Shown: positions 1-8,562 of the stretch, piece by piece
Position numbering within the stretch: position 1 is the stretch's first letter
Layout of the letters: every line of letters starts with the position of its first letter
Origin: Bacillus rubiinfantis
GTDB lineage: Bacteria; Bacillota; Bacilli; Bacillales; Cytobacillaceae
Length of the DNA: 64,000 bases
Direction of reading: 5' to 3'
Assembly (NCBI GenBank): GCA_000752035.1
Contig: CCFE01000021.1
Coordinates: 408,868 to 472,867, forward strand
Program-made: the position numbers and the translations under genes
Notes under the pieces: model-generated
What the model was told of the DNA's origin: nothing
Seen by the model: only the letters and a program-made list of their open reading frames with translations
Databases searched by the model: none

Positions 1-825
1 TTTGCTGAGATGAAAGCAGGTGATTCATGGTATCAGGAGCATATCAAACGCCTTACTGACTATATGGCCGAGGTTATTGCAAGGATGTTGCTGCGAAAAC
101 TGACAGACGCTGATCAACCGCTACTGCTTGGTCATCAGCCCAATTGGCCGTTTGACATTGACGTGGTCATGTTCTCCGGGGGAATAAGCGAATGTTTATA
201 TCACTATGAAGCAGGTTCTACTGAAACTGTTCTTTATGATGATATTGGTGTCATGCTCGCCGATTCACTTCGGGAAAGCCAGGCGCTCTCACACTGGGAA
301 TGGGTGAAGCCGTTGGAAACCGTGCGCGCTACCGTGCTTGGTGCCGGCACGGAAACAACCGAAATCAGCGGGGCAACGATTCATGTCGATGAAAGGGATT
401 TACCGATCCGCAATCTTCCAGTCTATCAAATACCGTTTGGAAAAAATCTGTCGAAGGGCTTAGCACGGATTGAAACAGGGATAATCGAAGCGCTTGAAAT
501 GTACGACTCCCAGCGAGAAGGGCAAAATTTTGCTCTCTATCTAATGGAAATACCGTATTTAGGGTTTCGCGATGTCCAAGAAATAGCCGCTGCCATTCTA
601 CAATCAATTGCCTTAAAACCACAACCGAACCAGCCATTGGTCATTATTTTAGAAAGTGACCATGCCAAGGTTCTTGGCCAAACCCTCATGGTCCAGCGTC
701 CGGACCAAAGCATTATTTGTATCGATCAGATTAAGGTGGAGCATGGCGATTATATTGATATCGGTCATCTGCTGCAAACGAATGTCGTTCCTGTGGTGAT
801 CAAGACGCTGACTTTCCACGATTAA
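1..825 (+). CDS. eutA: EutA, ethanolamine ammonia-lyase reactivating factor (C-terminal part)
   Basis: C-terminal 274 residues of the ATP-dependent factor that reactivates ethanolamine ammonia-lyase by exchanging damaged cobalamin for intact adenosylcobalamin. The frame is already open at base 1, so the start lies outside the window; full-length family members are about 470 residues. The stretch VVMFSGGISE fits the glycine-rich nucleotide-binding segment of the EutA actin/Hsp70-like (ASKHA) fold. It ends 18 bases before eutB with an AAAGGAGG site between them, which is the usual eutA-eutB-eutC order. Identification rests on family recognition plus context and is secure; nothing can be said about its N-terminal half. 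Confidence 0.93.
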   Translation, partial: FAEMKAGDSWYQEHIKRLTDYMAEVIARMLLRKLTDADQPLLLGHQPNWPFDIDVVMFSGGISECLYHYEAGSTETVLYDDIGVMLADSLRESQALSHWEWVKPLETVRATVLGAGTETTEISGATIHVDERDLPIRNLPVYQIPFGKNLSKGLARIETGIIEALEMYDSQREGQNFALYLMEIPYLGFRDVQEIAAAILQSIALKPQPNQPLVIILESDHAKVLGQTLMVQRPDQSIICIDQIKVEHGDYIDIGHLLQTNVVPVVIKTLTFHD

Positions 826-843
826 GAAAGGAGGATTTTTTTC

Positions 844-2220
844 ATGAAGCTGCAAACATCTCATTTAGGAACCGTTTATCAATTCCAATCGCTTAAAGAC
901 TTGTTTGCCAAGGCGAACGAAGAAAAGTCAGGAGACCGACTCGCTGGCATCGCTGCGGAAACGGTTCAGGAGCGAATTGCCGCCAAACACGTCTTAAGTG
1001 AACTGTTGCTCTCGGATATTCGCGAGAATCCACTGCTATCTCCTGAAGAAGATGAAGTATCGCGAATCATCGAAAGTCAAATTAATGAACCAATCTATCA
1101 ATTCATAAAAAATTGGTCTGTTGCTGAGCTGCGTGAATACATCTTGAACGACAGCACCACGGGAGAGGACATCAAACGCTTAAGCCGCGGATTAACGAGT
1201 GAAATGATTGCCGCTGTTGCCAAACTGATGTCCAATCTTGACCTCATTCATGCAGCCAACAAAATCGAAGTGTTAACGAAATGCAATAGTACGATTGGCT
1301 ATAAAGGTACATTGGCGTCAAGACTGCAGCCCAATCACCCGACAGACAATGTCGAAGGGATGATTGCTTCATTAAAAGAAGGGCTCTCATATGGAATCGG
1401 CGACGCGGTCATTGGCATCAATCCTGTTGATGACTCCGTCGAAAGCGTCAAGAGGCTCTTGCATGCGACCTATGATTTTATCAGTGAGTGGGATATTCCT
1501 ACGCAAAATTGTGTACTGGCCCATGTGACGGCGCAAATGAAGGCAATTGAACAAGGCGCGCCTGCTGATATGATTTTTCAAAGCATTGCCGGCACTGAAG
1601 CGGCAAATCGCTCGTTTGGCATCACTGCGGCACTGCTCGAAGAAGCCAACGAGATGGCGCGAACCTTGGGGACAGGTACAGGGCCGCAACGGCTTTATTT
1701 TGAAACAGGTCAGGGCTCCGAATTATCAGCGGAAGCGCATTTTGGCATCGATCAACTGACGCTTGAGTCCAGAAACTACGGGTTTGCCCGCTACTATGAC
1801 CCGTACATTGTCAATACGGTAGTCGGCTTCATTGGCCCAGAGTATCTCTATAACAATAAGCAGGTCATTCGTGCGGGACTAGAGGATCATTTCATGGGCA
1901 AGCTGCACGGGATTCCGATGGGTGTAGATATTTGTTATACGAACCATATCAAGGCTGATCAAAATGATATTGAAGACTTAGGTGTGTTGCTGACAGCGGC
2001 AGGGGTGAATTTTATTATCGCGACCCCGATGGGCGATGACTGTATGCTGAATTATCAATCAATGAGCTATCACGATGTCGCGACATTGCGGCAAACAATG
2101 AATAAACAGCCATCACCGATTTTTGCCGAGTGGCTGGAGAAAATGGGAATTCTTGAAAACGGCAAGCTAAGTAAGATTGCTGGTGACCCGACGATTTTTT
2201 CAAAAGGGAGGCGGGGATAA
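844..2220 (+). CDS. eutB: EutB, ethanolamine ammonia-lyase large subunit
   Basis: Catalytic alpha subunit of adenosylcobalamin-dependent ethanolamine ammonia-lyase, which converts ethanolamine to acetaldehyde and ammonia inside the Eut microcompartment. The 458-residue length matches the family (about 450-470). The conserved TIM-barrel segments FETGQGSELSA and MGVDICYTNH, which carry active-site residues in this family, are intact. The ATG at 844 is preceded by AAAGGAGG at good spacing. Its stop codon overlaps the eutC start by one base (TAATG), so the two subunits are translationally coupled. Confidence 0.97.
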   Translation: MKLQTSHLGTVYQFQSLKDLFAKANEEKSGDRLAGIAAETVQERIAAKHVLSELLLSDIRENPLLSPEEDEVSRIIESQINEPIYQFIKNWSVAELREYILNDSTTGEDIKRLSRGLTSEMIAAVAKLMSNLDLIHAANKIEVLTKCNSTIGYKGTLASRLQPNHPTDNVEGMIASLKEGLSYGIGDAVIGINPVDDSVESVKRLLHATYDFISEWDIPTQNCVLAHVTAQMKAIEQGAPADMIFQSIAGTEAANRSFGITAALLEEANEMARTLGTGTGPQRLYFETGQGSELSAEAHFGIDQLTLESRNYGFARYYDPYIVNTVVGFIGPEYLYNNKQVIRAGLEDHFMGKLHGIPMGVDICYTNHIKADQNDIEDLGVLLTAAGVNFIIATPMGDDCMLNYQSMSYHDVATLRQTMNKQPSPIFAEWLEKMGILENGKLSKIAGDPTIFSKGRRG

Positions 2221-3254
2221 TGGTGAATCCTGAGCTAATTGAAAAAGTCACGAAGCTGATTGTCGAAAAATTGCAAGGGCAAGCCGCTTCCAGTTCCGAA
2301 AAACAGTCTGAGGTTGGGATAAGATTTTGGAACCATGCGCCAGGTTCTGCTGTTAATCACCAGACATCTGTTCCGCCACTTGTTGAATGCAGTCAACACC
2401 TTGCGGACGATGATTCGCTGATTGCTTTTGGCGGTTATGGACCGAAAAGGAGTAATGTGGCGCCACAGAAGCAAGGCGGAGACATGAAGACCAGTGAAAC
2501 AGCGCTGAGGAAAATTCACCCTGCCATTGGTGTTGACCAACCGTTTGATCCTGAAGCATTGCAAGAATTGATGAATAAAACCCCGGCGCGCATCGGTATC
2601 GGTCGGGCCGGTTTGAGGCCAAAGACTGATACATGGCTGAAGTTTCGCTTTGATCATGCCGCTGCTGTCGATGCCGTTTACGGTGATGTCAGTGATGAAC
2701 TATTAAAGCGGCTTGACCTTTTTAAAGTCAGGACAATGGTTGCGGATAAAGAGGTCTATATTCGCCGCCCAGATTATGGCAGAAAACTGTCAGAAGAAGC
2801 GAAACACAGCATCCGAGAGAAGTGCCGCGACAAGCCAACCGTACAGATTATTATTTCCGACGGACTAAGTTCCAGTGCAGTTGAGGAAAATGTGGAGGAT
2901 GTGTATCTATCACTTAGGCAATCACTGCAGACGCTGGGGCTGGATGTGGGGACTCCGTTTTATATTGAAAAGGGTCGCGTGGCTGTCATGGATGATGTTG
3001 GTGAACTGCTGCAGCCAAAGGTAATTGTCCTGTTAATCGGCGAACGTCCCGGACTTGTCAGTGCCGAGTCGCTCAGTGCTTATTTATGCTATCAGCCGCG
3101 CAAAGGCACGATTGAGGCCGACCGCATGGTGATTTCCAATATTCATAAAGGCGGGATTCCTCCGGTTGAAGCGGGAGCTTATATCGGGACTGTTGTTCAA
3201 AAGATCTTAAAATATGAAGCCAGCGGTGTGTCGCTCGTGCAAAAGGAAGGCTAG
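2220..3254 (+). CDS. eutC: EutC, ethanolamine ammonia-lyase small subunit with N-terminal targeting helix
   Basis: Small subunit of ethanolamine ammonia-lyase, which completes the cobalamin site with EutB. At 344 residues it is longer than the roughly 295-residue enterobacterial protein; the extra part is N-terminal. Residues 1-20 (ELIEKVTKLIVEKLQGQ) form a short amphipathic helix followed by a polar linker of about 70 residues, which looks like an encapsulation peptide for cargo loading. The catalytic part begins near residue 95 (KIHPAIGV) and contains the conserved SDGLSSSA segment. It starts at an ATG overlapping the eutB stop, with a GGGAGG site inside eutB. Confidence 0.96.
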   Translation: MVNPELIEKVTKLIVEKLQGQAASSSEKQSEVGIRFWNHAPGSAVNHQTSVPPLVECSQHLADDDSLIAFGGYGPKRSNVAPQKQGGDMKTSETALRKIHPAIGVDQPFDPEALQELMNKTPARIGIGRAGLRPKTDTWLKFRFDHAAAVDAVYGDVSDELLKRLDLFKVRTMVADKEVYIRRPDYGRKLSEEAKHSIREKCRDKPTVQIIISDGLSSSAVEENVEDVYLSLRQSLQTLGLDVGTPFYIEKGRVAVMDDVGELLQPKVIVLLIGERPGLVSAESLSAYLCYQPRKGTIEADRMVISNIHKGGIPPVEAGAYIGTVVQKILKYEASGVSLVQKEG

Positions 3255-3266
3255 GAGGAAAGGAAA

Positions 3267-3920
3267 TTGGCATTAGAACGTATTTATGCGGAAATTTTAG
3301 CAGTTCGGATTATTCCGAATGTTGACCCTGACTTGGCAAAACAATTTCAACTTGATAGCCACCACCGGAGCCTGGCGATTTTCACCTCAACGGTAGATGA
3401 TATCGGTTATACTGCGCTTGATGAAGCAACAAAAAGAGCTGATGTGGAAGTTGTCTATGCTCGTTCCTTTTACGCTGGTTCTGCCCATGCCTCCGGACCG
3501 TTATCAGGTGAAATGATTGGCATTCTGGCGGGGCCGTCACCCGATGAAGTTCAAAGTGGCATTGATGCTGTTATCCAAACTGCAGAAAGCTCTGCTTATT
3601 TTGAGGCTTTAGATCTTGAAAAGACGCATGCTTTCTATGCCCATGTAGTCTCAAGTACGGGAGCATATTTATCGAAGGAGGCGGGCATCCGTCAAGGGGA
3701 GGCATTGGCGTATTTGATTGCTCCGCCATTGGAAGCAGTATATGGCTTAGATGCCGCCCTTAAGGCTGCTGACGTGGAAATGGTTAAATTTTTTGGACCG
3801 CCATCAGAAACGAACTTTGGCGGCGGGCTGTTAACCGGTACACAATCCGCTTGCCAGGCTGCGGCCGATGCCTTTCGTGCTGCAATCATTGATATTGCAG
3901 AAAATCCACTAAAATATTAG
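3267..3920 (+). CDS. eutL: EutL, tandem-BMC-domain shell protein
   Basis: Trimeric shell protein of the Eut microcompartment made of two permuted BMC domains; family members form a gated pore in the shell facets. The 217-residue length and the overall sequence (start MALERIYAEILAVRIIPNVD, end GGGLLTGTQSACQAAADAFR) are typical of EutL. The start is a TTG at 3267, preceded by AGGAGGAAAGG, 12 bases after the eutC stop, so it belongs to the same operon. Confidence 0.96.
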   Translation: MALERIYAEILAVRIIPNVDPDLAKQFQLDSHHRSLAIFTSTVDDIGYTALDEATKRADVEVVYARSFYAGSAHASGPLSGEMIGILAGPSPDEVQSGIDAVIQTAESSAYFEALDLEKTHAFYAHVVSSTGAYLSKEAGIRQGEALAYLIAPPLEAVYGLDAALKAADVEMVKFFGPPSETNFGGGLLTGTQSACQAAADAFRAAIIDIAENPLKY

Positions 3921-3976
3921 CTTTTTCTAGGTTTCAAGATTTTTTCAAAAAATTTTCTGCAAAGGAGAGTGTCATA

Positions 3977-5506
3977 GTGCAGTTCGATCACGACCTCCAA
4001 TCGATACAAGAAATGCGGGATGCTGTCAAACGAGCTAAAGAGGCACAGCACCAATATCTGAACTTTACACAGGCCCAGGTGGATGAAATTGTCAAGGCAG
4101 TGGCAAAGGCTGCCTACGCCAAGTCACTGGAACTGGCACAACTGGCTGTGGAAGAGACCGGAATGGGTATCGTGGAACATAAAAAAGTCAAGAATGAAGT
4201 CGGTTCAATGGCTGTCTATGAATCGATAAAAGATGAAAAAACCGTCGGAATTATCTATGAGGACCGAATCAATAAACTCACCGAAGTAGCTTACCCGTTT
4301 GGCGTAGTCGCCGGCATTATTCCGACAACGAATCCGACTTCGACAGCGATTTTTAAAACATTAATTTCGTTGAAAACAAGAAACGCGATCGTTGTGAGTC
4401 CGCACCCGCGCGCGGTGAAATGCACAGTTGAGGCGTTGAAGATTTGCCGGGATGCGGCAGAGAAGGCAGGCGCTCCAGCAGGGTTAATCGGCTGGATTTC
4501 AAAACCGTCGATGGCGGCCACAAATGAATTAATGAAGCACCGGGATGTCCAGGTTATTTTAGCTACGGGCGGCGGCGGCTTGGTCCGAGCAGCGTATAGT
4601 TCCGGGAAACCAGCATATGGTGTCGGCCCAGGAAATGTCCCTTGCTATATTGAAAAAACTGCCCATGTCGCCAAGTCGGTGGCGATGATTATCGACAGTA
4701 AATCATTTGATAATGGCACGATTTGTGCAACGGAACAAGCCCTGGTTGTCGACCATAATATAAAGGAAATGGTTGTACGTGAATGTAAACATCATGGTGC
4801 CTACTTCCTTAATGCCGAAGAAAAAGCAAAAATTGAAAAGTTAATTATGCAGACACCAGGTCAGCTAAATCCGGCTATTGTCGGGCAGTCCGCTGTGAAA
4901 ATTGCGGAAATGGCCGGCATCGCTGTCCCAGTGGACACAAGGGTGCTAATTGCCGAGGAGACATTGATTGGCAAGGAAGTCCCGTTTTCAGTTGAAAAAT
5001 TATCACCCTTGTTTGCTTTCTATACGGCAAATACGTATGAAGAAGCAAAGGATTATTGCTTCAGGCTCTTGAATCTGGGCGGCCGTGGCCATAGTCTGGC
5101 ACTTCACACAAATGATGAAAAAGTTGCCAAAGAATTTGCGCTGGAAATGCCGGTCTCAAGATTGATGGTGAATACTCTTTCATCCATCGGAGCAGTCGGG
5201 GCAACAACAGCATTAACCCCATCGTTGACATTGGGCTGCGGTTCATTTGGCGGTAATATTACCGGCGATAATGTGACAGCTCGTCATTTAATAAATATTA
5301 AGCGAATGGCTTATGGAATCAAAGACGTATCCATCCCAAAACCAGGCCCTGCTTCTTCACCAAGTAAACAGTCGGGCAGTGATGAAAATGAGGTAGAACA
5401 GATTGTCGCGCAAATTTTGCAACAGCAATCTGCTTTAAAACAAAACCTAGATCCACAAGCGATTGCAGAGATGGTAGCACAAGTTATTAAAAAGATTGCC
5501 AATTAA
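3977..5506 (+). CDS. eutE: Acetylating acetaldehyde dehydrogenase (EutE-type) with C-terminal targeting tail
   Basis: CoA- and NAD-dependent aldehyde dehydrogenase that turns microcompartment acetaldehyde into acetyl-CoA. The catalytic cysteine is Cys250 in NGTICATEQ. The GVGPGN and SFGG segments also fit the acetylating aldehyde dehydrogenase (AdhE-N/EutE/PduP) family. At 509 residues it exceeds a bare catalytic domain by about 45 residues. The tail contains two amphipathic stretches, EVEQIVAQILQQQ and LDPQAIAEMVAQVIKKIAN (residues 491-509), that look like encapsulation peptides; EutE and PduP usually carry theirs at the N-terminus. Start is GTG 3977 after AAAGGAGAG. Product acetyl-CoA would pass to the PduL-type enzyme downstream. 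Confidence 0.93.
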   Translation: MQFDHDLQSIQEMRDAVKRAKEAQHQYLNFTQAQVDEIVKAVAKAAYAKSLELAQLAVEETGMGIVEHKKVKNEVGSMAVYESIKDEKTVGIIYEDRINKLTEVAYPFGVVAGIIPTTNPTSTAIFKTLISLKTRNAIVVSPHPRAVKCTVEALKICRDAAEKAGAPAGLIGWISKPSMAATNELMKHRDVQVILATGGGGLVRAAYSSGKPAYGVGPGNVPCYIEKTAHVAKSVAMIIDSKSFDNGTICATEQALVVDHNIKEMVVRECKHHGAYFLNAEEKAKIEKLIMQTPGQLNPAIVGQSAVKIAEMAGIAVPVDTRVLIAEETLIGKEVPFSVEKLSPLFAFYTANTYEEAKDYCFRLLNLGGRGHSLALHTNDEKVAKEFALEMPVSRLMVNTLSSIGAVGATTALTPSLTLGCGSFGGNITGDNVTARHLINIKRMAYGIKDVSIPKPGPASSPSKQSGSDENEVEQIVAQILQQQSALKQNLDPQAIAEMVAQVIKKIAN

Positions 5507-5607
5507 TTGTTCGAGGGGCTTTTTTGCAAAACTCAAAGCTAATTCTACAAAATCGAAGAGCTAAGCTACAAAGCTTACACAAAATTCACATTTAGGAGGA
5601 AGGAAAA

Positions 5608-5901
5608 ATGAGTAGAGAATTAACAGCGTTAGGAATGATTGAGACGAAAGGGTTAGTTGCTTCTGTAGAGGCAGCTGATGCGATGGTAAAGGCAGCAAAT
5701 GTTCATTTAATTGGAAAGGTTCATGTTGGCGGTGGAATCGTGACGGTTCTTGTTCGCGGGGATGTTGGCGCTGTAAAGGCAGCAACTGATGCAGGCGCAG
5801 CCGCGGCACAGCGTGTTGGGGAATTAAAATCAGTACATGTCATTCCACGCCCTCATAATGAACTGGAAAGCATTTTACCTAAGTTAGAAGTAAAAGAATA
5901 A
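5608..5901 (+). CDS. eutM: BMC-H hexameric shell protein (EutM/PduA type)
   Basis: A 97-residue single BMC-domain protein, the usual size of the hexamer that tiles microcompartment facets. The N-terminal LGMIETKGLVASVEAADAM and the VRGDVGAVKAATDAG segments are diagnostic. It differs from the second BMC-H protein downstream (start 7132) mainly by lacking a long tail. The ATG at 5608 follows AGGAGGAAGG. A 101-base gap from the dehydrogenase holds no clear terminator, so it is probably cotranscribed. Confidence 0.95.
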   Translation: MSRELTALGMIETKGLVASVEAADAMVKAANVHLIGKVHVGGGIVTVLVRGDVGAVKAATDAGAAAAQRVGELKSVHVIPRPHNELESILPKLEVKE

Positions 5902-5938
5902 TAGAAGAATAGAAAACTAACTAAGGAGAGCATGAAAC

Positions 5939-6847
5939 ATGGATCAACGAGTGATAGAGAAAATCGTAGCAGAAGTGATTTCCCGACTCCAGGGTTCTGC
6001 TGCGAAGGAACGAACGATCCCGATTGCTGTTTCAGCTCGGCATTGTCACCTGAGTCAACATGACCTGGAAGCCCTTTTTGGTGCAGGGTATGAACTAACG
6101 AAGAAAAAGGACTTATCACAGCCTGGACAATTTGCAGCCAATGAAACAATCACCATTGTTGGACCAAGAGGTAGCCTTGAAAACGTACGTATTCTTGGTC
6201 CCGCACGTAGTCTTACACAAGTGGAGGTAAGCAGGACGGATGCGGTAAAGCTTGGCAGTAAACCGCCATTGCGACAATCGGGAGATATTAATGGCTCTGC
6301 TCCCATTACATTGGTAGGACCTAAAGGCAGTATCTATAAAAAAGCGGGCCTCATCATCGCTCAGGCTCATATCCATATGAGCCCTGATGATGCTGCTGAA
6401 TTTGCAGTCAATAATGGGGAATACGTGAGTGTGGAAGTAGGGGGACAGCGCCCTGTTACGTTTGGAAACGTGCTAATTCGCGTATCACCAAGATATCAGC
6501 TAGAGATGCATGTTGATACAGATGAGGCCAATGCCACCTGGATTGAAGGAAATACATGTGGCAGGATCAGAAAACAAAAGGACAGAGATCATCTAGTTCC
6601 ATTGGAAACTGGAATTGAAACACCGCCACCTTTTCCCGCGGAAACTGCAAAAGAGAGTGCGCGCATTTTAGAAAAGGCTAAGACTTCAATTTTTTCCGGC
6701 CTATTAACACAAAGAGATGTACAAAATTGTCTCAATGATGAGCTAGTTGTCGATAAACAGACAATTATTACGCCATTAGCACGTGATACAGCTCGGGAAA
6801 TGGGGATTAGCATCAAGATGATTGAAACAAAAGGGGCGAAAAAATAA
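5939..6847 (+). CDS. pduL: PduL-type phosphate acyltransferase with EutQ-like C-terminal extension
   Basis: Microcompartment phosphotransacylase converting acetyl-CoA and phosphate to acetyl phosphate and CoA, which recycles CoA inside the shell. Metal-binding motifs of the PduL fold are visible: RHCHLS (His35, His37), AHIHMSP (His144, His146) and MHVDTDEAN (His191). Residues 1-20 (RVIEKIVAEVISRLQG) form an amphipathic encapsulation helix similar to the EutC N-terminus. PduL proteins are usually about 210-230 residues; this one has 302. The extra C-terminal part contains LLTQRDV and IITPLARDTAREMGI (277-291), a pattern like the N-terminal segment of EutQ. Start ATG 5939 follows AAGGAGAG. Confidence 0.9.
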   Translation: MDQRVIEKIVAEVISRLQGSAAKERTIPIAVSARHCHLSQHDLEALFGAGYELTKKKDLSQPGQFAANETITIVGPRGSLENVRILGPARSLTQVEVSRTDAVKLGSKPPLRQSGDINGSAPITLVGPKGSIYKKAGLIIAQAHIHMSPDDAAEFAVNNGEYVSVEVGGQRPVTFGNVLIRVSPRYQLEMHVDTDEANATWIEGNTCGRIRKQKDRDHLVPLETGIETPPPFPAETAKESARILEKAKTSIFSGLLTQRDVQNCLNDELVVDKQTIITPLARDTAREMGISIKMIETKGAKK

Positions 6848-7129
6848 ATGCAAATGGGCACCGTGATTGGAAATGTTTGGGCCACCAGGAAAGAAGATAA
6901 CTTAACCGGGTTAAAGTTTTTAATTGTTCAGCCGGAATTACCCGACCGCACTTCTGCTGGTACGCCATTTATTGCCGTCGATCGCATTGGCGCAGGTTTC
7001 GGTGACCAAGTTCTTGTTACCCGAGGCAGCGCAGCGGCAAATATGTCCAATGATCAAAAGCTGCCCATTGATGCCCTCATAATCGGTATTATCGACTCGA
7101 TAGATGTAGAGAAGAGAGAGGTGAAATAA
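6848..7129 (+). CDS. eutN: EutN/CcmL-family pentameric vertex protein
   Basis: A 93-residue protein of the BMC-P family that forms pentamers capping the corners of the shell. Typical features are the start MGTVIGNVWATRKEDNL, the central FIAVDRIGAGFGDQVLVTRG and the end ALIIGIIDSIDVE. The start follows the previous stop directly, so translation is probably coupled. Confidence 0.95.
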   Translation: MQMGTVIGNVWATRKEDNLTGLKFLIVQPELPDRTSAGTPFIAVDRIGAGFGDQVLVTRGSAAANMSNDQKLPIDALIIGIIDSIDVEKREVK

Positions 7130-7131
7130 AG

Positions 7132-7518
7132 ATGGGCAGAGCATTAGGCATGATTGAAACAAGGGGTCTGATTGGTTCAATCGAGGCAGCAGATGCGATG
7201 TTAAAATCAGCAGATGTAACTCTGGTAAAACAGGAAAAAGTAGATGCAGCCCTCGTTACGATATTAGTTCAGGGAGACGTCAGTGCTGTTCAGGCAGCCG
7301 TTGATGCTGGAAAAGAGGCTGCGGCAAGAGTCGGAGAACTTGTGTCGGCACATGTGATTCCACATCCTGATGAGTCCATTAGGGATGTATTATTAACAAC
7401 CGCGTCAAAAACAGCTGATATCAAACAGGAATCTGACACGACTGGTGACTCGAAGGGGACAACAAAGAAGAAGTCTTCATCTGCAAAAAATAAAATGACT
7501 GACACTGCTGGGGAATAA
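7132..7518 (+). CDS. BMC-H shell protein with polar C-terminal tail
   Basis: The first 90 residues are a canonical BMC domain (LGMIETRGLIGSIEAADAML). The protein then continues for about 38 residues of low-complexity, Lys/Ser/Thr/Asp-rich sequence (TTKKKSSSAKNK), giving 128 residues. Tails on BMC-H proteins can face the cytosol or lumen and contact cargo or nucleic acid, as in EutK and PduK, but this tail has no recognisable folded domain or iron-sulfur motif. It starts 2 bases after eutN; GAGAGAGGTG provides the ribosome binding site. It is a second, functionally distinct facet protein in the operon. Confidence 0.92.
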   Translation: MGRALGMIETRGLIGSIEAADAMLKSADVTLVKQEKVDAALVTILVQGDVSAVQAAVDAGKEAAARVGELVSAHVIPHPDESIRDVLLTTASKTADIKQESDTTGDSKGTTKKKSSSAKNKMTDTAGE

Positions 7519-7560
7519 TAGGCTTTTATAACAAGATAGGGGGAAGGAGGGGACAACCTA

Positions 7561-8502
7561 ATGTTCAAGCGTCGAAAGCTGGCTGTGATTGGTGCTGGAT
7601 TTACCGGAGCGACAGCAGCATTAATGCTTGCTCAAAAGGAGCTTGGCGATGTTGTGTTAGTTGATATTCCTTCGCAAACGAATCCGACAAAAGGAAAAGC
7701 GTTGGATATGCTCCAAGCAAGCCCGGTCCAAGGCTTTAATGCTAATATTATCGGCACGTCAAATTATGAAGATATCGAAAATGCCGATTTAGTGCTTATC
7801 ACCGCAGGGCTTCCAAGAAAACCAGGAATGAGCCGGGATGATTTAGTTGCTACTAATGAAAAAATTATCATCGATGTTTCGGAAAATGTGAAAAAATATG
7901 CCCCAAATAGCACGGTCATTGTCTTGAGTAACCCTGTTGATGCGATGACGTATGTTTGTTATAAAACGACCGGATTTCCAAAAAATCGTGTTATCGGTCA
8001 GTCCGGTGTACTCGATACGGCACGCTTCAATACCTTTGTGGCTCAAGAATTAAATGTATCTATAGAAGATATCAGCGGCTTTGTTCTCGGCGGACATGGA
8101 GACGATATGGTCCCGCTTGTCCGCTATTCCTATGCCGGCGGGATTCCGCTTGAAAAAATCCTGTCTCGCGAAAGAATTGAAGCGATTGTCGAGAGAACCC
8201 GAAAAGGTGGCGGAGAAATTGTCAACCTGCTTGGACAGGGAAGTGCCTATTACGCACCAGCTGCAGCCATGGTACAAATGGCAGAAGCAATAGTAAAGGA
8301 TAAGAGACGAATCCTGCCTTCCATTGCTTATCTGGAAGGGGAATATGGCTATAGCAACCTTTACTTGGGAGTTCCCACGATTTTGGGTGGGAATGGAATT
8401 GAAAGCATTATTGAAATCCCTTTAACACCGGAGGAAAAGACCGCATTAGACAAATCCGCTCAGTCTGTTCAGAATGTCATGTCAATACTGGACACTAAAT
8501 AG
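7561..8502 (+). CDS. mdh: Malate dehydrogenase (NAD, LDH-like type) in the eut operon
   Basis: NAD-dependent malate dehydrogenase of 313 residues, closely resembling the Bacillus Mdh. The Rossmann motif GAGFTG is at 12-17. Malate-specifying arginines are present (Arg86 and Arg92 in RKPGMSRDD, Arg155), as is the catalytic pair Asp152/His179 (GGHGDDM). Start ATG 7561 follows AAGGAGGGG. It is only 42 bases after the last shell gene and is followed by the operon terminator, so it belongs to the eut transcript. Housekeeping bacilli mdh sits with citZ and icd, so this is probably a second copy. It has no targeting helix and is likely cytosolic. Confidence 0.95.
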   Translation: MFKRRKLAVIGAGFTGATAALMLAQKELGDVVLVDIPSQTNPTKGKALDMLQASPVQGFNANIIGTSNYEDIENADLVLITAGLPRKPGMSRDDLVATNEKIIIDVSENVKKYAPNSTVIVLSNPVDAMTYVCYKTTGFPKNRVIGQSGVLDTARFNTFVAQELNVSIEDISGFVLGGHGDDMVPLVRYSYAGGIPLEKILSRERIEAIVERTRKGGGEIVNLLGQGSAYYAPAAAMVQMAEAIVKDKRRILPSIAYLEGEYGYSNLYLGVPTILGGNGIESIIEIPLTPEEKTALDKSAQSVQNVMSILDTK

Positions 8503-8530
8503 ATACTATAACGATATTATGTAAACAAAG

Positions 8531-8562
8531 AAAAGCGATCAGAGAAATTTGATCGCTTTTTT
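8531..8562 (+). terminator. Rho-independent terminator of the eut operon
   Basis: The 11-base stem AAAAGCGATCA / TGATCGCTTTT with an 8-base loop is followed by Ts. It lies 28 bases after the mdh stop. Confidence 0.9.
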
